From: Alloalcanivorax xenomutans
Lineage (GTDB): Bacteria > Pseudomonadota > Gammaproteobacteria > Pseudomonadales > Alcanivoracaceae
Length of the DNA: 64,000 nt
Direction of reading: 5' to 3'
NCBI RefSeq assembly: GCF_900217905.1
Contig: NZ_OBMO01000018.1
Span: 45,129-109,128, forward strand
Of the stretch, positions 45,566-62,252 are shown piece after piece. Positions within the stretch are counted from its first letter, which is position 1; each line of letters begins with the position of its first letter. Under the pieces are notes generated by a model, which ran no database searches, was not told where the DNA came from, and saw nothing but the letters and a program-made list of their open reading frames with translations. The position numbers and the translations under genes are program-made.

Positions 45566-45877
45566 TTATCCCAGGCTGATCTGCACATCCACACCAGCGG
45601 CCAGATCCAGCTTCATCAGTGCGTCCACGGTCTTGTCCGTGGGCTCCACGATGTCCACCATCCGCTTGTGGGTACGGATCTCGTACTGATCCCGCGCATC
45701 TTTGTTAACGTGCGGAGAGACCAGCACCGTAAACCGTTCTTTACGCGTGGGCAGAGGGATCGGACCCTGTACCTGCGCACCCGTGCGTTTTGCCGTATCC
45801 ACGATCTCCTGGGCGGACTGATCGATCAGGCGATGATCAAAAGCCTTGAGACGGATTCGGATTCTCTGGTTAGCCAT
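45566..45877 (-). CDS. rpsJ: 30S ribosomal protein S10
   Basis: A 103-residue protein, same length as E. coli. Starts [20 protein letters not shown] and contains [20 protein letters not shown]. It is also the NusE partner of NusB in antitermination. ATG 45875-45877 is chosen with TGGAG upstream; the longer frame to 45922 lies in the leader. First gene of the S10 operon. Confidence 0.98.
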   Translation of the reverse strand: MANQRIRIRLKAFDHRLIDQSAQEIVDTAKRTGAQVQGPIPLPTRKERFTVLVSPHVNKDARDQYEIRTHKRMVDIVEPTDKTVDALMKLDLAAGVDVQISLG

Positions 45878-46033
45878 AGCTAACAAACTCCAGACTGTTT
45901 CGAACCATACTTTAGATGGCAAAAAGCCCGCCCATCCTTCTCATCCGAAGGAGGTGGGTGTCAAAACAAGCCCGGGAACGATGCCCCGGTTGATCGCGCC
46001 CTTTCCAGTACTAACACTGGAAAGAGGGCGCAG
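45878..46033 (-). promoter_or_regulatory. S10 operon leader with stems and candidate attenuator
   Basis: On the minus strand, soon after the promoter, GCGCCC-T-TTTCCAGT pairs with ACTGGAAA-GGGCGC (plus 46000-46032). A second stem is CCGGGG/CCCGGG-like. Then CCCACCTCCTT pairs imperfectly with AAGGATGGGCGGG followed by TTTTT (plus 45920-45960), like an attenuator just ahead of rpsJ. In E. coli L4 acts through such a leader; that role here is an inference. Confidence 0.6.
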
Positions 46034-46062
46034 AGTATATAGACAAGAGAAGGCCGGGGCAA
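46034..46062 (-). promoter_or_regulatory. S10 operon promoter
   Basis: On the minus strand TTGCCC (plus 46057-46062) is followed by 17 bp and TATACT (plus 46034-46039, 5 of 6). The -35 overlaps the tuf terminator stem, and transcription would start just ahead of the S10 leader. Confidence 0.7.
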
Positions 46063-46073
46063 GCCCCGGCCTT
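46050..46073 (-). terminator. hairpin after tuf (copy 1)
   Basis: AAGGCCGGGGC-AA-GCCCCGGCCTT is a perfect 11-bp stem 9 bases past the tuf stop. On the minus strand a pyrimidine-rich tail (CTCTTGTCT) follows rather than a pure T run. Confidence 0.65.
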
Positions 46074-46081
46074 GAATTATC

Positions 46082-47275
46082 TTACTCTACGATCTTGGCC
46101 ACCACGCCGGCGCCAACAGTACGACCACCTTCACGAATCGCGAAGCGCAGGCCGTCTTCCATGGCGATCGGTGCGATCAGCTCAACGTCCATCTGCACGT
46201 TGTCACCCGGCATCACCATCTCGGTGCCTTCCGGCAGCGTACAGGCACCGGTAACGTCGGTGGTACGGAAGTAGAACTGCGGACGGTAGCCGTTGAAGAA
46301 CGGGGTGTGACGACCACCTTCGTCCTTGCTCAGCACGTACACCTCGGCAACGAACTTGGTGTGCGGGGTGATCGAGCCCGGCTTCGCCAGAACCTGACCA
46401 CGCTCCACTTCGTCACGCTTGGTGCCACGCAGCAGCACGCCCACGTTCTCACCCGCGCGGCCTTCGTCCAGCAGCTTGCGGAACATCTCAACACCAGTAC
46501 AGGTGGTCTTGGCGGTATCCTTGATACCCACAATCTCGATCTCTTCACCCACCTTGATGATGCCACGCTCCACACGACCGGTGACCACGGTACCGCGACC
46601 GGAGATGGAGAACACGTCCTCGATCGGCATCAGGAACGGCTGATCAACCGCACGCTCCGGCTCCGGAATGTACTCGTCCAGCGTTTCCACCAGCTTCTGC
46701 ACCGCCGGCATGCCAATCTCGCTGGTATCGCCTTCCAGCGCCTTCAGAGCGGAACCCTTGATGATCGGGGTGTCGTCGCCCGGGAAGTCGTAGTCGCTCA
46801 GCAGCTCACGCACTTCCATTTCAACCAGTTCCAGCAGCTCTTCATCGTCCACCATGTCCGCTTTGTTCAGGAACACGACGATGTACGGCACGCCAACCTG
46901 GCGGGACAGCAGAATGTGCTCCCGGGTTTGCGGCATCGGGCCGTCAGCGGCGGATACCACCAGAATCGCGCCATCCATCTGCGCCGCACCGGTGATCATG
47001 TTCTTCACGTAGTCGGCGTGACCCGGGCAGTCAACGTGCGCGTAGTGACGGGTCGGAGAGTCGTACTCCACGTGGGAGGTCGCGATCGTAATACCACGCT
47101 CACGCTCTTCCGGGGCGTTATCGATCTGATCGAAGGCGCTCGCCGAACCAGAGCCCCACACCTCGAAGCACACCCGCGTCAAAGCGGCCGTCAGCGTCGT
47201 CTTACCATGGTCAACGTGACCAATCGTGCCCACGTTTACGTGCGGTTTATTACGTTCAAACTTTTCCTTTGCCAC
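46082..47275 (-). CDS. tuf: elongation factor Tu (copy 1)
   Basis: A 397-residue GTPase that brings aminoacyl-tRNA to the ribosome. G1 [11 protein letters not shown]3 DCPGHADY and G4 NKAD are intact, and the domain 2-3 stretch [20 protein letters not shown] is standard. Identical in protein sequence to the copy at 62804-63997. It follows fusA by 31 bases as the last gene of the str operon. The codon use is strongly biased, as expected for a highly expressed gene. Confidence 0.99.
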   Translation of the reverse strand: MAKEKFERNKPHVNVGTIGHVDHGKTTLTAALTRVCFEVWGSGSASAFDQIDNAPEERERGITIATSHVEYDSPTRHYAHVDCPGHADYVKNMITGAAQMDGAILVVSAADGPMPQTREHILLSRQVGVPYIVVFLNKADMVDDEELLELVEMEVRELLSDYDFPGDDTPIIKGSALKALEGDTSEIGMPAVQKLVETLDEYIPEPERAVDQPFLMPIEDVFSISGRGTVVTGRVERGIIKVGEEIEIVGIKDTAKTTCTGVEMFRKLLDEGRAGENVGVLLRGTKRDEVERGQVLAKPGSITPHTKFVAEVYVLSKDEGGRHTPFFNGYRPQFYFRTTDVTGACTLPEGTEMVMPGDNVQMDVELIAPIAMEDGLRFAIREGGRTVGAGVVAKIVE

Positions 47276-47306
47276 GGTTCTATACCTTTACAAATTCACC
47301 GTAAAT

Positions 47307-49406
<2,100 letters not shown>

Positions 49407-49437
49407 GCTGCTAACCTCGAGTCTCTGAATCCAATAC

Positions 49438-49465
49438 AAAAACCGGCCTGATCGCAGGCCGGTTT
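49438..49465 (-). terminator. Rho-independent terminator between rpsG and fusA
   Basis: AAACCGGCCTG-ATCG-CAGGCCGGTTT is a perfect 11-bp stem with a tetraloop; on the minus strand it is followed by TTTTTG. It lies 20 bases past the rpsG stop and inside the str operon, so it probably reduces transcription into fusA and tuf. Confidence 0.88.
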
Positions 49466-49484
49466 ACTCTGTCTACGCTCTGCC

Positions 49485-49955
49485 TTAGAAGCGGAAGTGG
49501 GAGAAGGCTTTGTTCGCCTCCGCCATGCGGTGTACGTCTTCCCGCTTCTTCATCGCCGCGCCTTTACCTTCAGCGGCATCCATCACCTCACCGGCGAGGC
49601 GCTGGGCCATGCTCTTCTCACCCCGCTTGCGCGCGGAGTCCACCAGCCAACGCATGGCCAGGGCGGTACGACGACTGGGGCGAACTTCCACCGGCACCTG
49701 GTAGGTGGCGCCACCAACACGACGGCTTTTCACCTCGACCACCGGACGAATGTTATCCAGGGCTTTCTCGAACAGTTCCAGGGCTTCGCCACTCTTACGC
49801 TCGGTCACGATATCCAGAGCGCCGTAGACGATACGCTCGGCGACGGATTTCTTACCGTCCACCATTACGTGGTTCATGAACTTGGCCAGCAACTGGCTTC
49901 CAAATTTCGGATCCGGCAGGATCTCACGTTTGGCAACGACGCGTCTTCTTGGCAT
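49485..49955 (-). CDS. rpsG: 30S ribosomal protein S7
   Basis: A 156-residue head assembly initiator, same length as Pseudomonas. Starts [20 protein letters not shown] and contains [20 protein letters not shown]. In E. coli S7 represses the str operon by binding the rpsL-rpsG gap; the gap here is 116 bases and structured. Followed by a terminator at 49438. Confidence 0.98.
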   Translation of the reverse strand: MPRRRVVAKREILPDPKFGSQLLAKFMNHVMVDGKKSVAERIVYGALDIVTERKSGEALELFEKALDNIRPVVEVKSRRVGGATYQVPVEVRPSRRTALAMRWLVDSARKRGEKSMAQRLAGEVMDAAEGKGAAMKKREDVHRMAEANKAFSHFRF

Positions 49956-50071
49956 CGGATGTGTTCCTCTTACTACCCGCGGGGCGGGAATGCTTCAGGT
50001 TATCCGGGACCAGGCCCGGCCTTACTCATCCTACCGGGAGCAACACCCGGCTGTATGAATAGGGTTACGAC
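49956..50071 (-). promoter_or_regulatory. rpsL-rpsG intercistronic region (candidate S7 target)
   Basis: On the minus strand the 116-base gap contains stems CCGGGTGTTGCTCCCGG and GGCCGGGCCTGGTCCCGG, and a CCCG-CCC-CGCGGG stem near rpsG. In E. coli the equivalent gap binds S7 for translational feedback; conservation of that site is not proven here. Confidence 0.45.
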
Positions 50072-50446
50072 TTACTTCTTCGGCCGCTTGGCACCGTACT
50101 TGGAACGGCGCTGCTTGCGATCCTGAACACCGGCGGTATCCAGGGTGCCGCGCACGGTGTGATAGCGCACACCAGGCAGGTCTTTAACACGACCGCCACG
50201 GATCAGCACCACGGAGTGCTCCTGCAGGTTATGGCCTTCTCCCGGGATATAGGAAGACACTTCATAACCGTTGGTCAGACGCACCCGGCACACTTTACGC
50301 AGCGCGGAGTTCGGCTTTTTCGGGGTAGTGGTGTACACCCGGGTGCAAACGCCGCGACGCTGCGGGCAGCCCTGCAGGGCGACCGAGTCGCTTTTCTCTA
50401 CCTTGCTTTTGCGCGGGTTGCGCACCAGCTGGTTTACAGTTGCCAT
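50072..50446 (-). CDS. rpsL: 30S ribosomal protein S12
   Basis: A 124-residue decoding-centre protein, same length as E. coli. [11 protein letters not shown] and [13 protein letters not shown] are intact; Lys43 and Lys88, the usual streptomycin-resistance positions, are both lysine, so the protein looks streptomycin-sensitive. First gene of the str operon; the promoter at 50541-50569 precedes it. Confidence 0.99.
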   Translation of the reverse strand: MATVNQLVRNPRKSKVEKSDSVALQGCPQRRGVCTRVYTTTPKKPNSALRKVCRVRLTNGYEVSSYIPGEGHNLQEHSVVLIRGGRVKDLPGVRYHTVRGTLDTAGVQDRKQRRSKYGAKRPKK

Positions 50447-50540
50447 GAAACTACTGCTCCACGCTTACAGTTCTGTGACGAACTGACTTGATTGTCAGAT
50501 TTTCGCCACCCGATTCCTACCTACAGAATAGGGGCGAGCG

Positions 50541-50569
50541 ATTCTAGGGACCCCCCGGCACCAAGTCAA
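50541..50569 (-). promoter_or_regulatory. str operon promoter
   Basis: On the minus strand TTGACT (plus 50564-50569, 5 of 6) is followed by exactly 17 bp and TAGAAT (plus 50541-50546, 5 of 6), with a GC-rich discriminator as in stringently controlled promoters. It lies about 95 bases ahead of rpsL. Confidence 0.82.
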
Positions 50570-50581
50570 GATGCCGGAGGG
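50551..50581 (-). terminator. inverted repeat after rpoC, overlapping the str promoter
   Basis: CCCCCCGGCA (50551-50560) pairs with TGCCGGAGGG (50572-50581), ten pairs with one wobble on the minus-strand RNA. The -35 hexamer sits in the loop. No T run follows, so termination after rpoC would be incomplete. Confidence 0.5.
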
Positions 50582-50608
50582 CCTGGATGGCGCTTAATTC
50601 CTGGCCCC

Positions 50609-53600
50609 TTACTCCTGACCAGAGGAGCTGAGCGCCTCGGACAGGGCCGCTTCCACCTCGTCCATGGTCGGACCGTCGCCGCGAGCATCCGCACGCTGGC
50701 GCCGGCGATCCATGTGATAGGCATAGCCGGTCCCGGCCGGAATCAGACGACCCACGACCACGTTCTCCTTGAGACCACGGAGATCGTCTTCTTTCCCGGT
50801 TACCGCCGCTTCGGTCAACACCCGGGTGGTCTCCTGGAAGGAGGCCGCGGAAATGAACGATTCAGTGGCCAGGGAAGCCTTGGTGATACCCAGCAGCATA
50901 CGCTCGAACTGAGGCCGCATCTTGTCCTCACCCTTGAGGCGATCCAGCTCTTCCATCACCCGGGCGTATTCCACTTGCTCACCCTTGATGAAGGTCGACT
51001 CGCCCACTTCGGTGATTTCCACCTTACGCAACATTTGGCGGATGATCGTTTCGATATGCTTATCGTTGATCTTCACACCCTGCAGGCGGTAAACCTCCTG
51101 CACTTCGTTGACGATATAGCGGGCCAGCTCCACCTCACCCTTGAGACGCAGAATGTCGTGCGGGTTCAGCGGGCCGTCGGAAACCACCTCGCCTTTCTCC
51201 ACGTGCTCGCCTTCGAACACGTTGAGCTGACGCCATTTGGGGATCAGTTCCTCGTAGGTGTCGCCACCATCATCCGGGGTGATCACCAAACGCACCTTGC
51301 CCTTGGTTTCCTTGCCAAAGGACACGGTACCGGTTTTTTCCGCCAGGATAGCCGCTTCCTTCGGATTACGGGCCTCGAACAGATCCGCCACCCGCGGCAG
51401 ACCACCGGTGATATCCCGGGTCTTGGACGACTCTTGCGGGATCCGCGCGATCACGTCACCCACCGAGATATCAGCCCCGTTCTTCAGGCCGCACAAGGCG
51501 CCACCGGGCAGGAAGTAGTTGGCCGGGGCATCGGTATTCGGCAGGCTCACCGCCTTGCCTTTGCCATCCACCACCCGGACCACCGGACGCAGGTCCTTAC
51601 CCGCGGACGGACGATCCTGGCTCGGCATGACCTCGATGTTGGTCAGCCCGGTCAGCTCATCGGTCTGGTAGTTAACGGCAATACCTTCTTCCATATCACC
51701 GAACTGCACCTTACCCGCCACTTCGGCAATGATCGGGTGGGTGTGCGGATCCCAAGTCGCCACGACCTGGCCACCGTCCACGGAATCCCCTTCGTTTACC
51801 GTAACCAGAGCACCGTAGGGCACTTTGTAGCGCTCACGCTCACGACCCAGGTCATCGGCAACCGCCAGCTCGGCTGAACGGGAAACGATCACCAGACCAT
51901 CTTTGTGGGTCACGTGCTTGGCGTTGTGGAAACGCACCTTGCCGCCGTGTTTGATCTGGATGCTGGACACCGCGGAGGCCCGGCTTGCCGCGCCACCAAT
52001 GTGGAAAGTCCGCATGGTCAGCTGGGTACCCGGCTCACCAATGGACTGGGCCGCGATCACGCCAACCGCCTCGCCCACGTTGACCCGGTGGCCACGGGCC
52101 AGATCACGGCCGTAACAGGCGGAACATACACCCCAGCGGGTGGCACAGGTAATGGAGGAACGCACTTTCACTTCGTCCACACCCATGGCTTCCAGCTTGT
52201 CCACCCACACTTCGTCCAGCAGGGTGCCGGCTTCCACGGCCACTTCGTCCTGGTTCAGCGGATTCATCACGTCGCGAGCCACGACCCGGCCCAGCACCCG
52301 CTCACGCAGGGGCTCGACCACATCACCACCCTCGATCAGCGGGGTCATGATCAGACCCTGCTCGGTGCCACAGTCTTCCTCGGTGATCACCAGATCCTGG
52401 GCCACGTCCACCAGACGACGGGTCAGGTAACCGGAGTTCGCGGTCTTCAATGCGGTATCCGCCAGACCTTTCCGGGCACCGTGAGTGGAGATGAAGTACT
52501 GCAGTACGTTCAGACCTTCACGGAAGTTACTGGTAATCGGCGTTTCGATAATGGAGCCGTCCGGCTTGGCCATCAGGCCGCGCATGCCCGCCAACTGACG
52601 AATCTGGGCGGCGGAACCCCGCGCCCCGGAATCCGCCATCATGAAGATGGAGTTGAAGGAGCCTTGCTCTTCGTCCTTGCCTTCGCGGTTTTTCACCACT
52701 TCGGTCTTCAGGTTCTCCATCATCGCCTTGGCGATCTGGTCGTTGGTACGGGACCAGATGTCCACAACCTTGTTATAACGCTCACCGCGGGTTACCAGAC
52801 CGGAAGCGAATTGCTCCTCGATCTCGCGCACCTCTTCCTCGGCCTTGCCGATCAGCTCGTACTTGGCCTGCGGAATCACCATGTCCTCCACACCAATGGA
52901 GGAGCCGGACAGGGTCGCCTCACGGAAGCCCAGATACATGATCTGGTCAGCAAAGATGCAGGTTTCCTTGGTACCCAGGATCCGGTAACAGGTGTTCAGC
53001 AGCTTGGAGATCGCCTTCTTGGTCATGTTCTGATTGACCATGTCGAAGCCGATGCCTTCCGGCACGATGTCCCAGATTTTACAGCGGCCCGGAGTGGTAT
53101 CCGCGATACGCCATTCCCGGTGAATGTTGCCTTCCTGATCCTTGACCACATCTTCCAGGCGCACCTTGATGCGGGCGTGCAGATCCACCTCTTTGGTGCC
53201 CAGGGCGCGCATCACTTCCTTGGTGTCGGCGAACACCCGGCCTTCGCCTTTGACGTTCACCTTCTCGCGGCTGATGTAGTACAGACCCAGCACCACGTCC
53301 TGGGTCGGGCCGATGATTGGCTCACCATTGGCCGGAGACAGAATGTTGTTGGTGGACATCATCAGCGCCCGGGCTTCGAGCTGCGCTTCCAGGGTCAGCG
53401 GTACGTGCACCGCCATCTGGTCACCGTCGAAGTCGGCGTTGAAGGCGGCACACACCAGCGGGTGCAACTGAATTGCCTTACCTTCGATCAGCACCGGCTC
53501 GAATGCCTGGATGCCAAGACGGTGCAGCGTCGGCGCCCGGTTCAACATCACCGGGTGCTCGCGGATCACCTCGGCCAGAATATCCCAGACCTCGGCTGTC

Positions 53601-54811
53601 TCGCGCTCGACCATCTTCTTGGCCGCCTTGATGGTGGTGGCCAGGCCGCGTCCTTCCAGTTTGGAGAAGATGAACGGCTTGAACAGTTCCAGCGCCATCT
53701 TCTTCGGCAGACCGCACTCGTGCAGCTTCAGGGTCGGCCCCACCACGATCACGGAACGACCGGAGTAGTCCACCCGCTTACCGAGCAGGTTCTGACGGAA
53801 ACGCCCTTGCTTACCCTTGATCATATCCGCCAGGGACTTCAGCGGGCGCTTGTTGGAACCGGTGATGGCACGGCCGCGGCGGCCATTATCCAGCAACGCG
53901 TCCACGGACTCCTGCAGCATGCGTTTTTCGTTACGCACGATGATGTCCGGGGCATTCAGGTCCAGCAGGCGCTTGAGACGGTTATTCCGGTTGATCACCC
54001 GGCGATACAGATCGTTCAGATCGGAAGTGGCGAAGCGGCCACCATCCAGCGGTACCAGCGGACGCAGATCCGGCGGCAGCACCGGCAGAACGGTCATGAT
54101 CATCCACTCCGGCTCATTACCGGAAGCCTGGAAGGCCTCCATCAGCTTCAGCCGCTTGGACAGCTTCTTCAGCTTGGTATCGGAGTTGGTGGAGTCGATC
54201 TCTTCACGCAGCGTGTTGATCTCGTCGCGCAGGTCCAGGTCCTGCAGAAGCTGCTGCACCGCCTCCGCGCCCATCTTCGCTTCGAACTCATCACCGAACT
54301 GTTCCAGCGCATCGAAGTACTCTTCGTCGGTCAACAGCTGGCCACGTTCCAGGGTGGTCATGCCCGGCTCGGTCACGACAAAGGATTCGAAGTACAGCAC
54401 CCGCTCGATGTCGCGCAGGGTCATGTCCAGCATCAGACCGATGCGGGACGGCAGCGACTTCAGGAACCAGATGTGGGCAACCGGGCTGGCCAGTTCGATA
54501 TGGCCCATGCGCTCACGGCGAACCTTGGAGAGCGTGACTTCAACGCCACACTTCTCACAGATCACACCACGGTGCTTGAGACGCTTGTACTTACCGCACA
54601 GGCATTCATAGTCCTTGATCGGACCAAAAATGCGCGCGCAGAACAGGCCATCACGCTCCGGCTTAAAGGTCCGGTAGTTAATGGTCTCCGGCTTTTTCAC
54701 TTCGCCAAAAGACCAGGAGCGGATCAGATCCGGCGGTGCGAGACCGATGCGGATCTTGTCAAACTCCGTGACTTGTCCCTGACTTTTGAGCAAATTCAGC
54801 AAGTCTTTCAA
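50609..54811 (-). CDS. rpoC: RNA polymerase beta' subunit
   Basis: A 1400-residue catalytic subunit (1407 in E. coli). The N-terminal zinc ribbon has [20 protein letters not shown], and the catalytic Mg-binding motif [12 protein letters not shown] is near residue 460. The bridge-helix/trigger-loop region includes [20 protein letters not shown] and [20 protein letters not shown], and the C-terminal [12 protein letters not shown] is typical. It follows rpoB by 100 bases. Confidence 0.99.
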   Translation of the reverse strand: MKDLLNLLKSQGQVTEFDKIRIGLAPPDLIRSWSFGEVKKPETINYRTFKPERDGLFCARIFGPIKDYECLCGKYKRLKHRGVICEKCGVEVTLSKVRRERMGHIELASPVAHIWFLKSLPSRIGLMLDMTLRDIERVLYFESFVVTEPGMTTLERGQLLTDEEYFDALEQFGDEFEAKMGAEAVQQLLQDLDLRDEINTLREEIDSTNSDTKLKKLSKRLKLMEAFQASGNEPEWMIMTVLPVLPPDLRPLVPLDGGRFATSDLNDLYRRVINRNNRLKRLLDLNAPDIIVRNEKRMLQESVDALLDNGRRGRAITGSNKRPLKSLADMIKGKQGRFRQNLLGKRVDYSGRSVIVVGPTLKLHECGLPKKMALELFKPFIFSKLEGRGLATTIKAAKKMVERETAEVWDILAEVIREHPVMLNRAPTLHRLGIQAFEPVLIEGKAIQLHPLVCAAFNADFDGDQMAVHVPLTLEAQLEARALMMSTNNILSPANGEPIIGPTQDVVLGLYYISREKVNVKGEGRVFADTKEVMRALGTKEVDLHARIKVRLEDVVKDQEGNIHREWRIADTTPGRCKIWDIVPEGIGFDMVNQNMTKKAISKLLNTCYRILGTKETCIFADQIMYLGFREATLSGSSIGVEDMVIPQAKYELIGKAEEEVREIEEQFASGLVTRGERYNKVVDIWSRTNDQIAKAMMENLKTEVVKNREGKDEEQGSFNSIFMMADSGARGSAAQIRQLAGMRGLMAKPDGSIIETPITSNFREGLNVLQYFISTHGARKGLADTALKTANSGYLTRRLVDVAQDLVITEEDCGTEQGLIMTPLIEGGDVVEPLRERVLGRVVARDVMNPLNQDEVAVEAGTLLDEVWVDKLEAMGVDEVKVRSSITCATRWGVCSACYGRDLARGHRVNVGEAVGVIAAQSIGEPGTQLTMRTFHIGGAASRASAVSSIQIKHGGKVRFHNAKHVTHKDGLVIVSRSAELAVADDLGRERERYKVPYGALVTVNEGDSVDGGQVVATWDPHTHPIIAEVAGKVQFGDMEEGIAVNYQTDELTGLTNIEVMPSQDRPSAGKDLRPVVRVVDGKGKAVSLPNTDAPANYFLPGGALCGLKNGADISVGDVIARIPQESSKTRDITGGLPRVADLFEARNPKEAAILAEKTGTVSFGKETKGKVRLVITPDDGGDTYEELIPKWRQLNVFEGEHVEKGEVVSDGPLNPHDILRLKGEVELARYIVNEVQEVYRLQGVKINDKHIETIIRQMLRKVEITEVGESTFIKGEQVEYARVMEELDRLKGEDKMRPQFERMLLGITKASLATESFISAASFQETTRVLTEAAVTGKEDDLRGLKENVVVGRLIPAGTGYAYHMDRRRQRADARGDGPTMDEVEAALSEALSSSGQE

Positions 54812-54874
54812 GGCCAGTCCTCCGTATGGAGCTTTCGCTCGCGATTCTTTCCTACTAAATCCGGGTCAGGCAGT

Positions 54875-54905
54875 GGCGCCGCTCCATTCTTGGAAGAGCG
54901 GCGCC
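54875..54905 (-). other. stem-loop in the rpoB-rpoC gap
   Basis: GGCGCCGCTC (54875-54884) pairs with GAGCGGCGCC (54896-54905), 10 bp with an 11-base loop, a few bases after the rpoB stop. There is no T run, so it is more likely an mRNA processing or stability element than a terminator. Confidence 0.6.
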
Positions 54906-54911
54906 GCGGCC

Positions 54912-59054
<4,143 letters not shown>

Positions 59055-59133
59055 CTGCGTTCCTCGGCTGTTGACCACCTATCACCCCAGGGTGATATCT
59101 CTGCACGAAACCGTTCGTACAGAAACGACAAAA

Positions 59134-59159
59134 GGCTGGCAGCCCTTAAGCTGCCAGCC
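59134..59159 (-). terminator. attenuator-like hairpin between rplL and rpoB
   Basis: GGCTGGCAGC-CCTTAA-GCTGCCAGCC is a perfect 10-bp stem; on the minus strand it is followed by TTTTGTCGTTT. In E. coli a partial terminator in this gap lowers rpoBC transcription relative to L7/L12; position and structure match. Confidence 0.8.
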
Positions 59160-59203
59160 GGTGCCTTTCCTCGTTGTCGCGGAAAGACATTGCGTTACCG
59201 CGC

Positions 59204-59584
59204 TTACTTGAGCTCGACGGTACCGCCAGCCTCTTCGATCTTTTTCTTGATCTCTTCGGCTTCGTCTTTGGAAACGCCTTCCTTGACCGGAGCAGGAGCG
59301 CCCTCGACCATGTCTTTCGCTTCTTTCAGACCCAGACCAGTTACTTCGCGGACTGCCTTGATCACGCCGACTTTCTTATCGCCGAAACCGGTCAGAACCA
59401 CATCGAACTCGGTCTGCTCTTCAGCGGCGCCACCAGCGTCGCCACCGGCAGCTGCCGGAGCGGCTGCTACTGCGGCAGCTGCGGTTACGCCAAACTTCTC
59501 TTCCATGGCCTCGATCAGTTCAACGAGGTCCATAACGCTCATTTCAGCAACTGCGCTGAGGATATCTTCTTTGGAAACGGCCAT
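59204..59584 (-). CDS. rplL: 50S ribosomal protein L7/L12
   Basis: A 126-residue stalk protein. The N-terminal dimerisation helix [20 protein letters not shown], an Ala/Gly-rich hinge ([19 protein letters not shown]) and the C-terminal factor-binding domain (EKTEFDVVL-like, here [20 protein letters not shown]) are in order. ATG 59582-59584 with AGGAGATTGAAA upstream is chosen over an in-frame TTG. Between rplJ and the attenuator before rpoB. Confidence 0.98.
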   Translation of the reverse strand: MAVSKEDILSAVAEMSVMDLVELIEAMEEKFGVTAAAAVAAAPAAAGGDAGGAAEEQTEFDVVLTGFGDKKVGVIKAVREVTGLGLKEAKDMVEGAPAPVKEGVSKDEAEEIKKKIEEAGGTVELK

Positions 59585-59653
59585 TTTCAATCTCCTAAAT
59601 CACCGTACGGGCGATCACGATTGGATCGGGTAGTTACGCCACCAGACTTAATG

Positions 59654-60187
59654 TCAGGCAGCTTCCTGCTGTTTCTTGTCCTTCACGGCTGCCATCGTGC
59701 GAACAAATTTGCCGGGCACCTCGTTGAGGGTACGGACAAACTTGGCCACCGGGGCCTGCATGACGGACAAAAGCTGAGCAAGGGCCTCGTCGCGGGTAGG
59801 CAGCTTGGCCAGGACATCAATATCCTGAGCGCCATACGCCACACCGCCGACAGCCAGCGCTTTCACTTCGAGCTTGTCATGATCCTTGGCGAAGTCCTTG
59901 ATGAGCCGAGCGGCAGCGCCCGGATCTTCTTGGGAAAACGCCAGGACAGTGGGGCCGACCAGCGAATCGTTGAGGCACTCGTATTCGGTACCTTCAACAG
60001 CACGCTTGGCCAGCGTGTTCCGAACTACTTTCAGATACACGCCGGTTTCGCGGGCCTTCTTGCGCAGCTCGGTCATCTGAGCCACGGAAAGACCACGATA
60101 GTCGGCAACCACAGCAGACAGCGCTTCGGAAGCAACAGCGTTCACCGAAGCCACAATCGCCCGTTTGTCCTCCAGATTCAAAGGCAC
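59654..60187 (-). CDS. rplJ: 50S ribosomal protein L10
   Basis: A 177-residue stalk base protein (165 in E. coli). Starts at GTG 60185-60187 read as [18 protein letters not shown], with AGGAGG six bases upstream, so the GTG is well supported. Core motifs [20 protein letters not shown] and [20 protein letters not shown] are typical. L10 with L7/L12 regulates its own mRNA through the leader 60188-60483 in enteric bacteria. Confidence 0.98.
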   Translation of the reverse strand: MPLNLEDKRAIVASVNAVASEALSAVVADYRGLSVAQMTELRKKARETGVYLKVVRNTLAKRAVEGTEYECLNDSLVGPTVLAFSQEDPGAAARLIKDFAKDHDKLEVKALAVGGVAYGAQDIDVLAKLPTRDEALAQLLSVMQAPVAKFVRTLNEVPGKFVRTMAAVKDKKQQEAA

Positions 60188-60483
60188 AATTTACCTCCTG
60201 GATTCACAAACAAACCGGATTCCCGGACTGCATAACCGAGGATCCGGCGGTTGCCATGACCGGTTACCCGGTCGTTATCGCGGAAGCCAGCCCCTGCTTT
60301 GACACAGGATTTGCAACTACCGCGCCTACGCAGGCGGTCACCCCTTAACCTTCCCCGAGACCTGAGCTCATAAAGCCAGACTGCGTCTCGCGGGACGGAC
60401 CTGCGGTCTTTGACGCCCCGACGGCATGCCGCCGGGATCAAAGAACGTGAGACGCGCCGATCAATCGGCGCGGCCCATATACC
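60188..60483 (-). promoter_or_regulatory. rplA-rplJ gap and rplJ leader
   Basis: A 296-base structured region. On the minus strand GCGCCGAT-TG-ATCGGCGC follows the rplA stop (plus 60453-60470), CCCGGCGGCATGCCGTCGGG comes next, then ACCGC...GCGGT around CTGCGTAGGC. The gap corresponds to the L10 leader and promoter of E. coli; I cannot pick the promoter with confidence. Confidence 0.55.
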
Positions 60484-61179
60484 TTACATAGCCAGAGAGG
60501 CGGTATCGATCGCCAGGCCCGGGCCCATGGTGCTGGACAGCGTTACTTTCTTGAAGTACGCGCCCTTGGCGGAAGCCGGCTTGGCCTTCTTCAGGTCGGC
60601 GATCAGCGCTTCCACGTTTTCCTTGATGGCGTTGGCATCAAAACCAACCTGACCAACGGTACAGTGGATGATGCCACCCTTGTCGGTACGGTAACGGACC
60701 TGACCGCCCTTGGCGTTTTTCACCGCCTGAGCCACATCCGGGGTTACGGTACCCACTTTCGGGTTCGGCATCAGGCCGCGGGGACCAAGGATGGTACCCA
60801 GCTTACCGACCACACGCATAGCGTCGGGGGAAGCGATCACCACATCAAAATTGATCTCACCGCCCTGAACCTGCTCGGCCAGGTCGTCAAAGCCCACCAC
60901 GTCGGCGCCGGCTTCTTTCGCTTCCTCGGCTTTGGCACCTTGAGCGAACACCGCCACACGGACGGTTTTGCCAGTACCGTGAGGCAGAACAGAAGCGCCA
61001 CGGACGTTCTGGTCGGATTTACGCGGGTCGACACCCAGGTTCACCGCCACATCAATGGACTCTTTGAATTTCACCGCGGACAGCTCGGTCAACAGAGCTA
61101 CCGCCTCTTCCACCGGGTACGCCTTGCCCGGCTCGATTTTTTCGCGGATGGCGCGGGCGCGTTTGGACAGCTTGGCCAT
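60484..61179 (-). CDS. rplA: 50S ribosomal protein L1
   Basis: A 231-residue stalk protein (234 in E. coli). Starts [20 protein letters not shown]; contains [20 protein letters not shown] and [20 protein letters not shown]. It moves with E-site tRNA and in E. coli represses the rplKA mRNA. Follows rplK by 3 bases. Confidence 0.98.
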   Translation of the reverse strand: MAKLSKRARAIREKIEPGKAYPVEEAVALLTELSAVKFKESIDVAVNLGVDPRKSDQNVRGASVLPHGTGKTVRVAVFAQGAKAEEAKEAGADVVGFDDLAEQVQGGEINFDVVIASPDAMRVVGKLGTILGPRGLMPNPKVGTVTPDVAQAVKNAKGGQVRYRTDKGGIIHCTVGQVGFDANAIKENVEALIADLKKAKPASAKGAYFKKVTLSSTMGPGLAIDTASLAM

Positions 61180-61182
61180 TGT

Positions 61183-61611
61183 TTAGTCCTCCACGTCCAG
61201 GCCCATGGAACGGGCAGAGCCCGCAATGGTGCGCACGGCGGCATCCAGATCGGCAGCCGTCAGATCCGGTTCTTTCGCCTTGGCGATCTCTTCCAGTTGC
61301 GCACGGTTCACCTTGCCCACTTTCTTGGTGTTGGGCTCACCGGAACCGCTCTTGATACCCGCTGCTTTTTTCAGCAGGTACGCGGCCGGCGGGGTCTTCA
61401 TGGTGAAGGTGAAAGAACGGTCGTTATAAACCGTAATCACCACCGGAACCGGCGCGCCGGCATCCAGCTGTTGAGTCTGGGCGTTGAACGCCTTACAGAA
61501 CTCCATGATGTTCACGCCATGCTGACCCAGCGCGGGACCAACAGGCGGTGAAGGGTTAGCCTGACCCGCTGCCACCTGCAGCTTGATGTAGGCTTGTACT
61601 TTCTTAGCCAT
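61183..61611 (-). CDS. rplK: 50S ribosomal protein L11
   Basis: A 142-residue protein, same length as E. coli. Starts [20 protein letters not shown] and contains [20 protein letters not shown], the proline-rich region where thiostrepton acts, then the RNA-binding C-domain. It is needed for RelA activation. Follows nusG by 89 bases; the gap has two palindromic stems. Confidence 0.98.
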   Translation of the reverse strand: MAKKVQAYIKLQVAAGQANPSPPVGPALGQHGVNIMEFCKAFNAQTQQLDAGAPVPVVITVYNDRSFTFTMKTPPAAYLLKKAAGIKSGSGEPNTKKVGKVNRAQLEEIAKAKEPDLTAADLDAAVRTIAGSARSMGLDVED

Positions 61612-61664
61612 GGTATTGAGACTCCTTGGGTGCGAACGCCCGCATGAAACAGGCTCCCCTCAGG

Positions 61665-61692
61665 TTGTCGACAACCCGGCGAAGATCGCCGG
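61665..61692 (-). other. stems in the nusG-rplK gap
   Basis: CCGGCGA-AGA-TCGCCGG (61676-61692) and the self-complementary GTTGTCGACAAC (61665-61676) lie back to back between nusG and rplK. They may be part of the L1-controlled leader; no T run follows. Confidence 0.5.
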
Positions 61693-61700
61693 GACGGGAG

Positions 61701-62243
61701 TCAGGTTTTTTCAACCTGACCGAATTCCAGCTCCACCGGGGTAGAGCGACCGAAAATAAGCACGGCCACATGCAGCCGGCTCTTCTCGTAATTGACTTCC
61801 TCGACCACGCCATTGAAGTCGGCAAACGGTCCATCGATAACCCGCACCACTTCGCCGGGTTCGAACAGCGTTTTGGGCTTCGGCTTTTCGACCGCGTCAT
61901 CCATGCGGCGCAGGATGGCATCCGCTTCTTTCTGAGTGATCGGCGAAACACGTCCGGGATTCTTCGGGTCTTCGCCGATGAAGCCCATGACCTTCGGTGT
62001 TTCCTTCACCAGGTGCCAGGAGTCGTCGCACATCTCCATTTGCACCAGCACATAGCCTGGGAAAAATTTCCGCTCGGACTTACGTTTCTGACCGCCACGA
62101 ATCTCGACCACCTCTTCGGTAGGCACGAGAATCTCGCCAAACAGCTCCTCCATGGAACGCAACTTGATGCGCTCTTCCAGGGCCCGTTTGACGTGCTTTT
62201 CAAAGCCGGAATAGGCGTGTACCACGTACCAGCGCTTAGCCAT
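61701..62243 (-). CDS. nusG: transcription termination/antitermination protein NusG
   Basis: A 180-residue elongation factor (181 in E. coli). The NGN domain starts [20 protein letters not shown] with [12 protein letters not shown], and the KOW domain near the C-terminus has [20 protein letters not shown]. It couples RNA polymerase with Rho or with S10/NusE. Follows secE by nine bases. Confidence 0.99.
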   Translation of the reverse strand: MAKRWYVVHAYSGFEKHVKRALEERIKLRSMEELFGEILVPTEEVVEIRGGQKRKSERKFFPGYVLVQMEMCDDSWHLVKETPKVMGFIGEDPKNPGRVSPITQKEADAILRRMDDAVEKPKPKTLFEPGEVVRVIDGPFADFNGVVEEVNYEKSRLHVAVLIFGRSTPVELEFGQVEKT

Positions 62244-62252
62244 GTGTACCCC

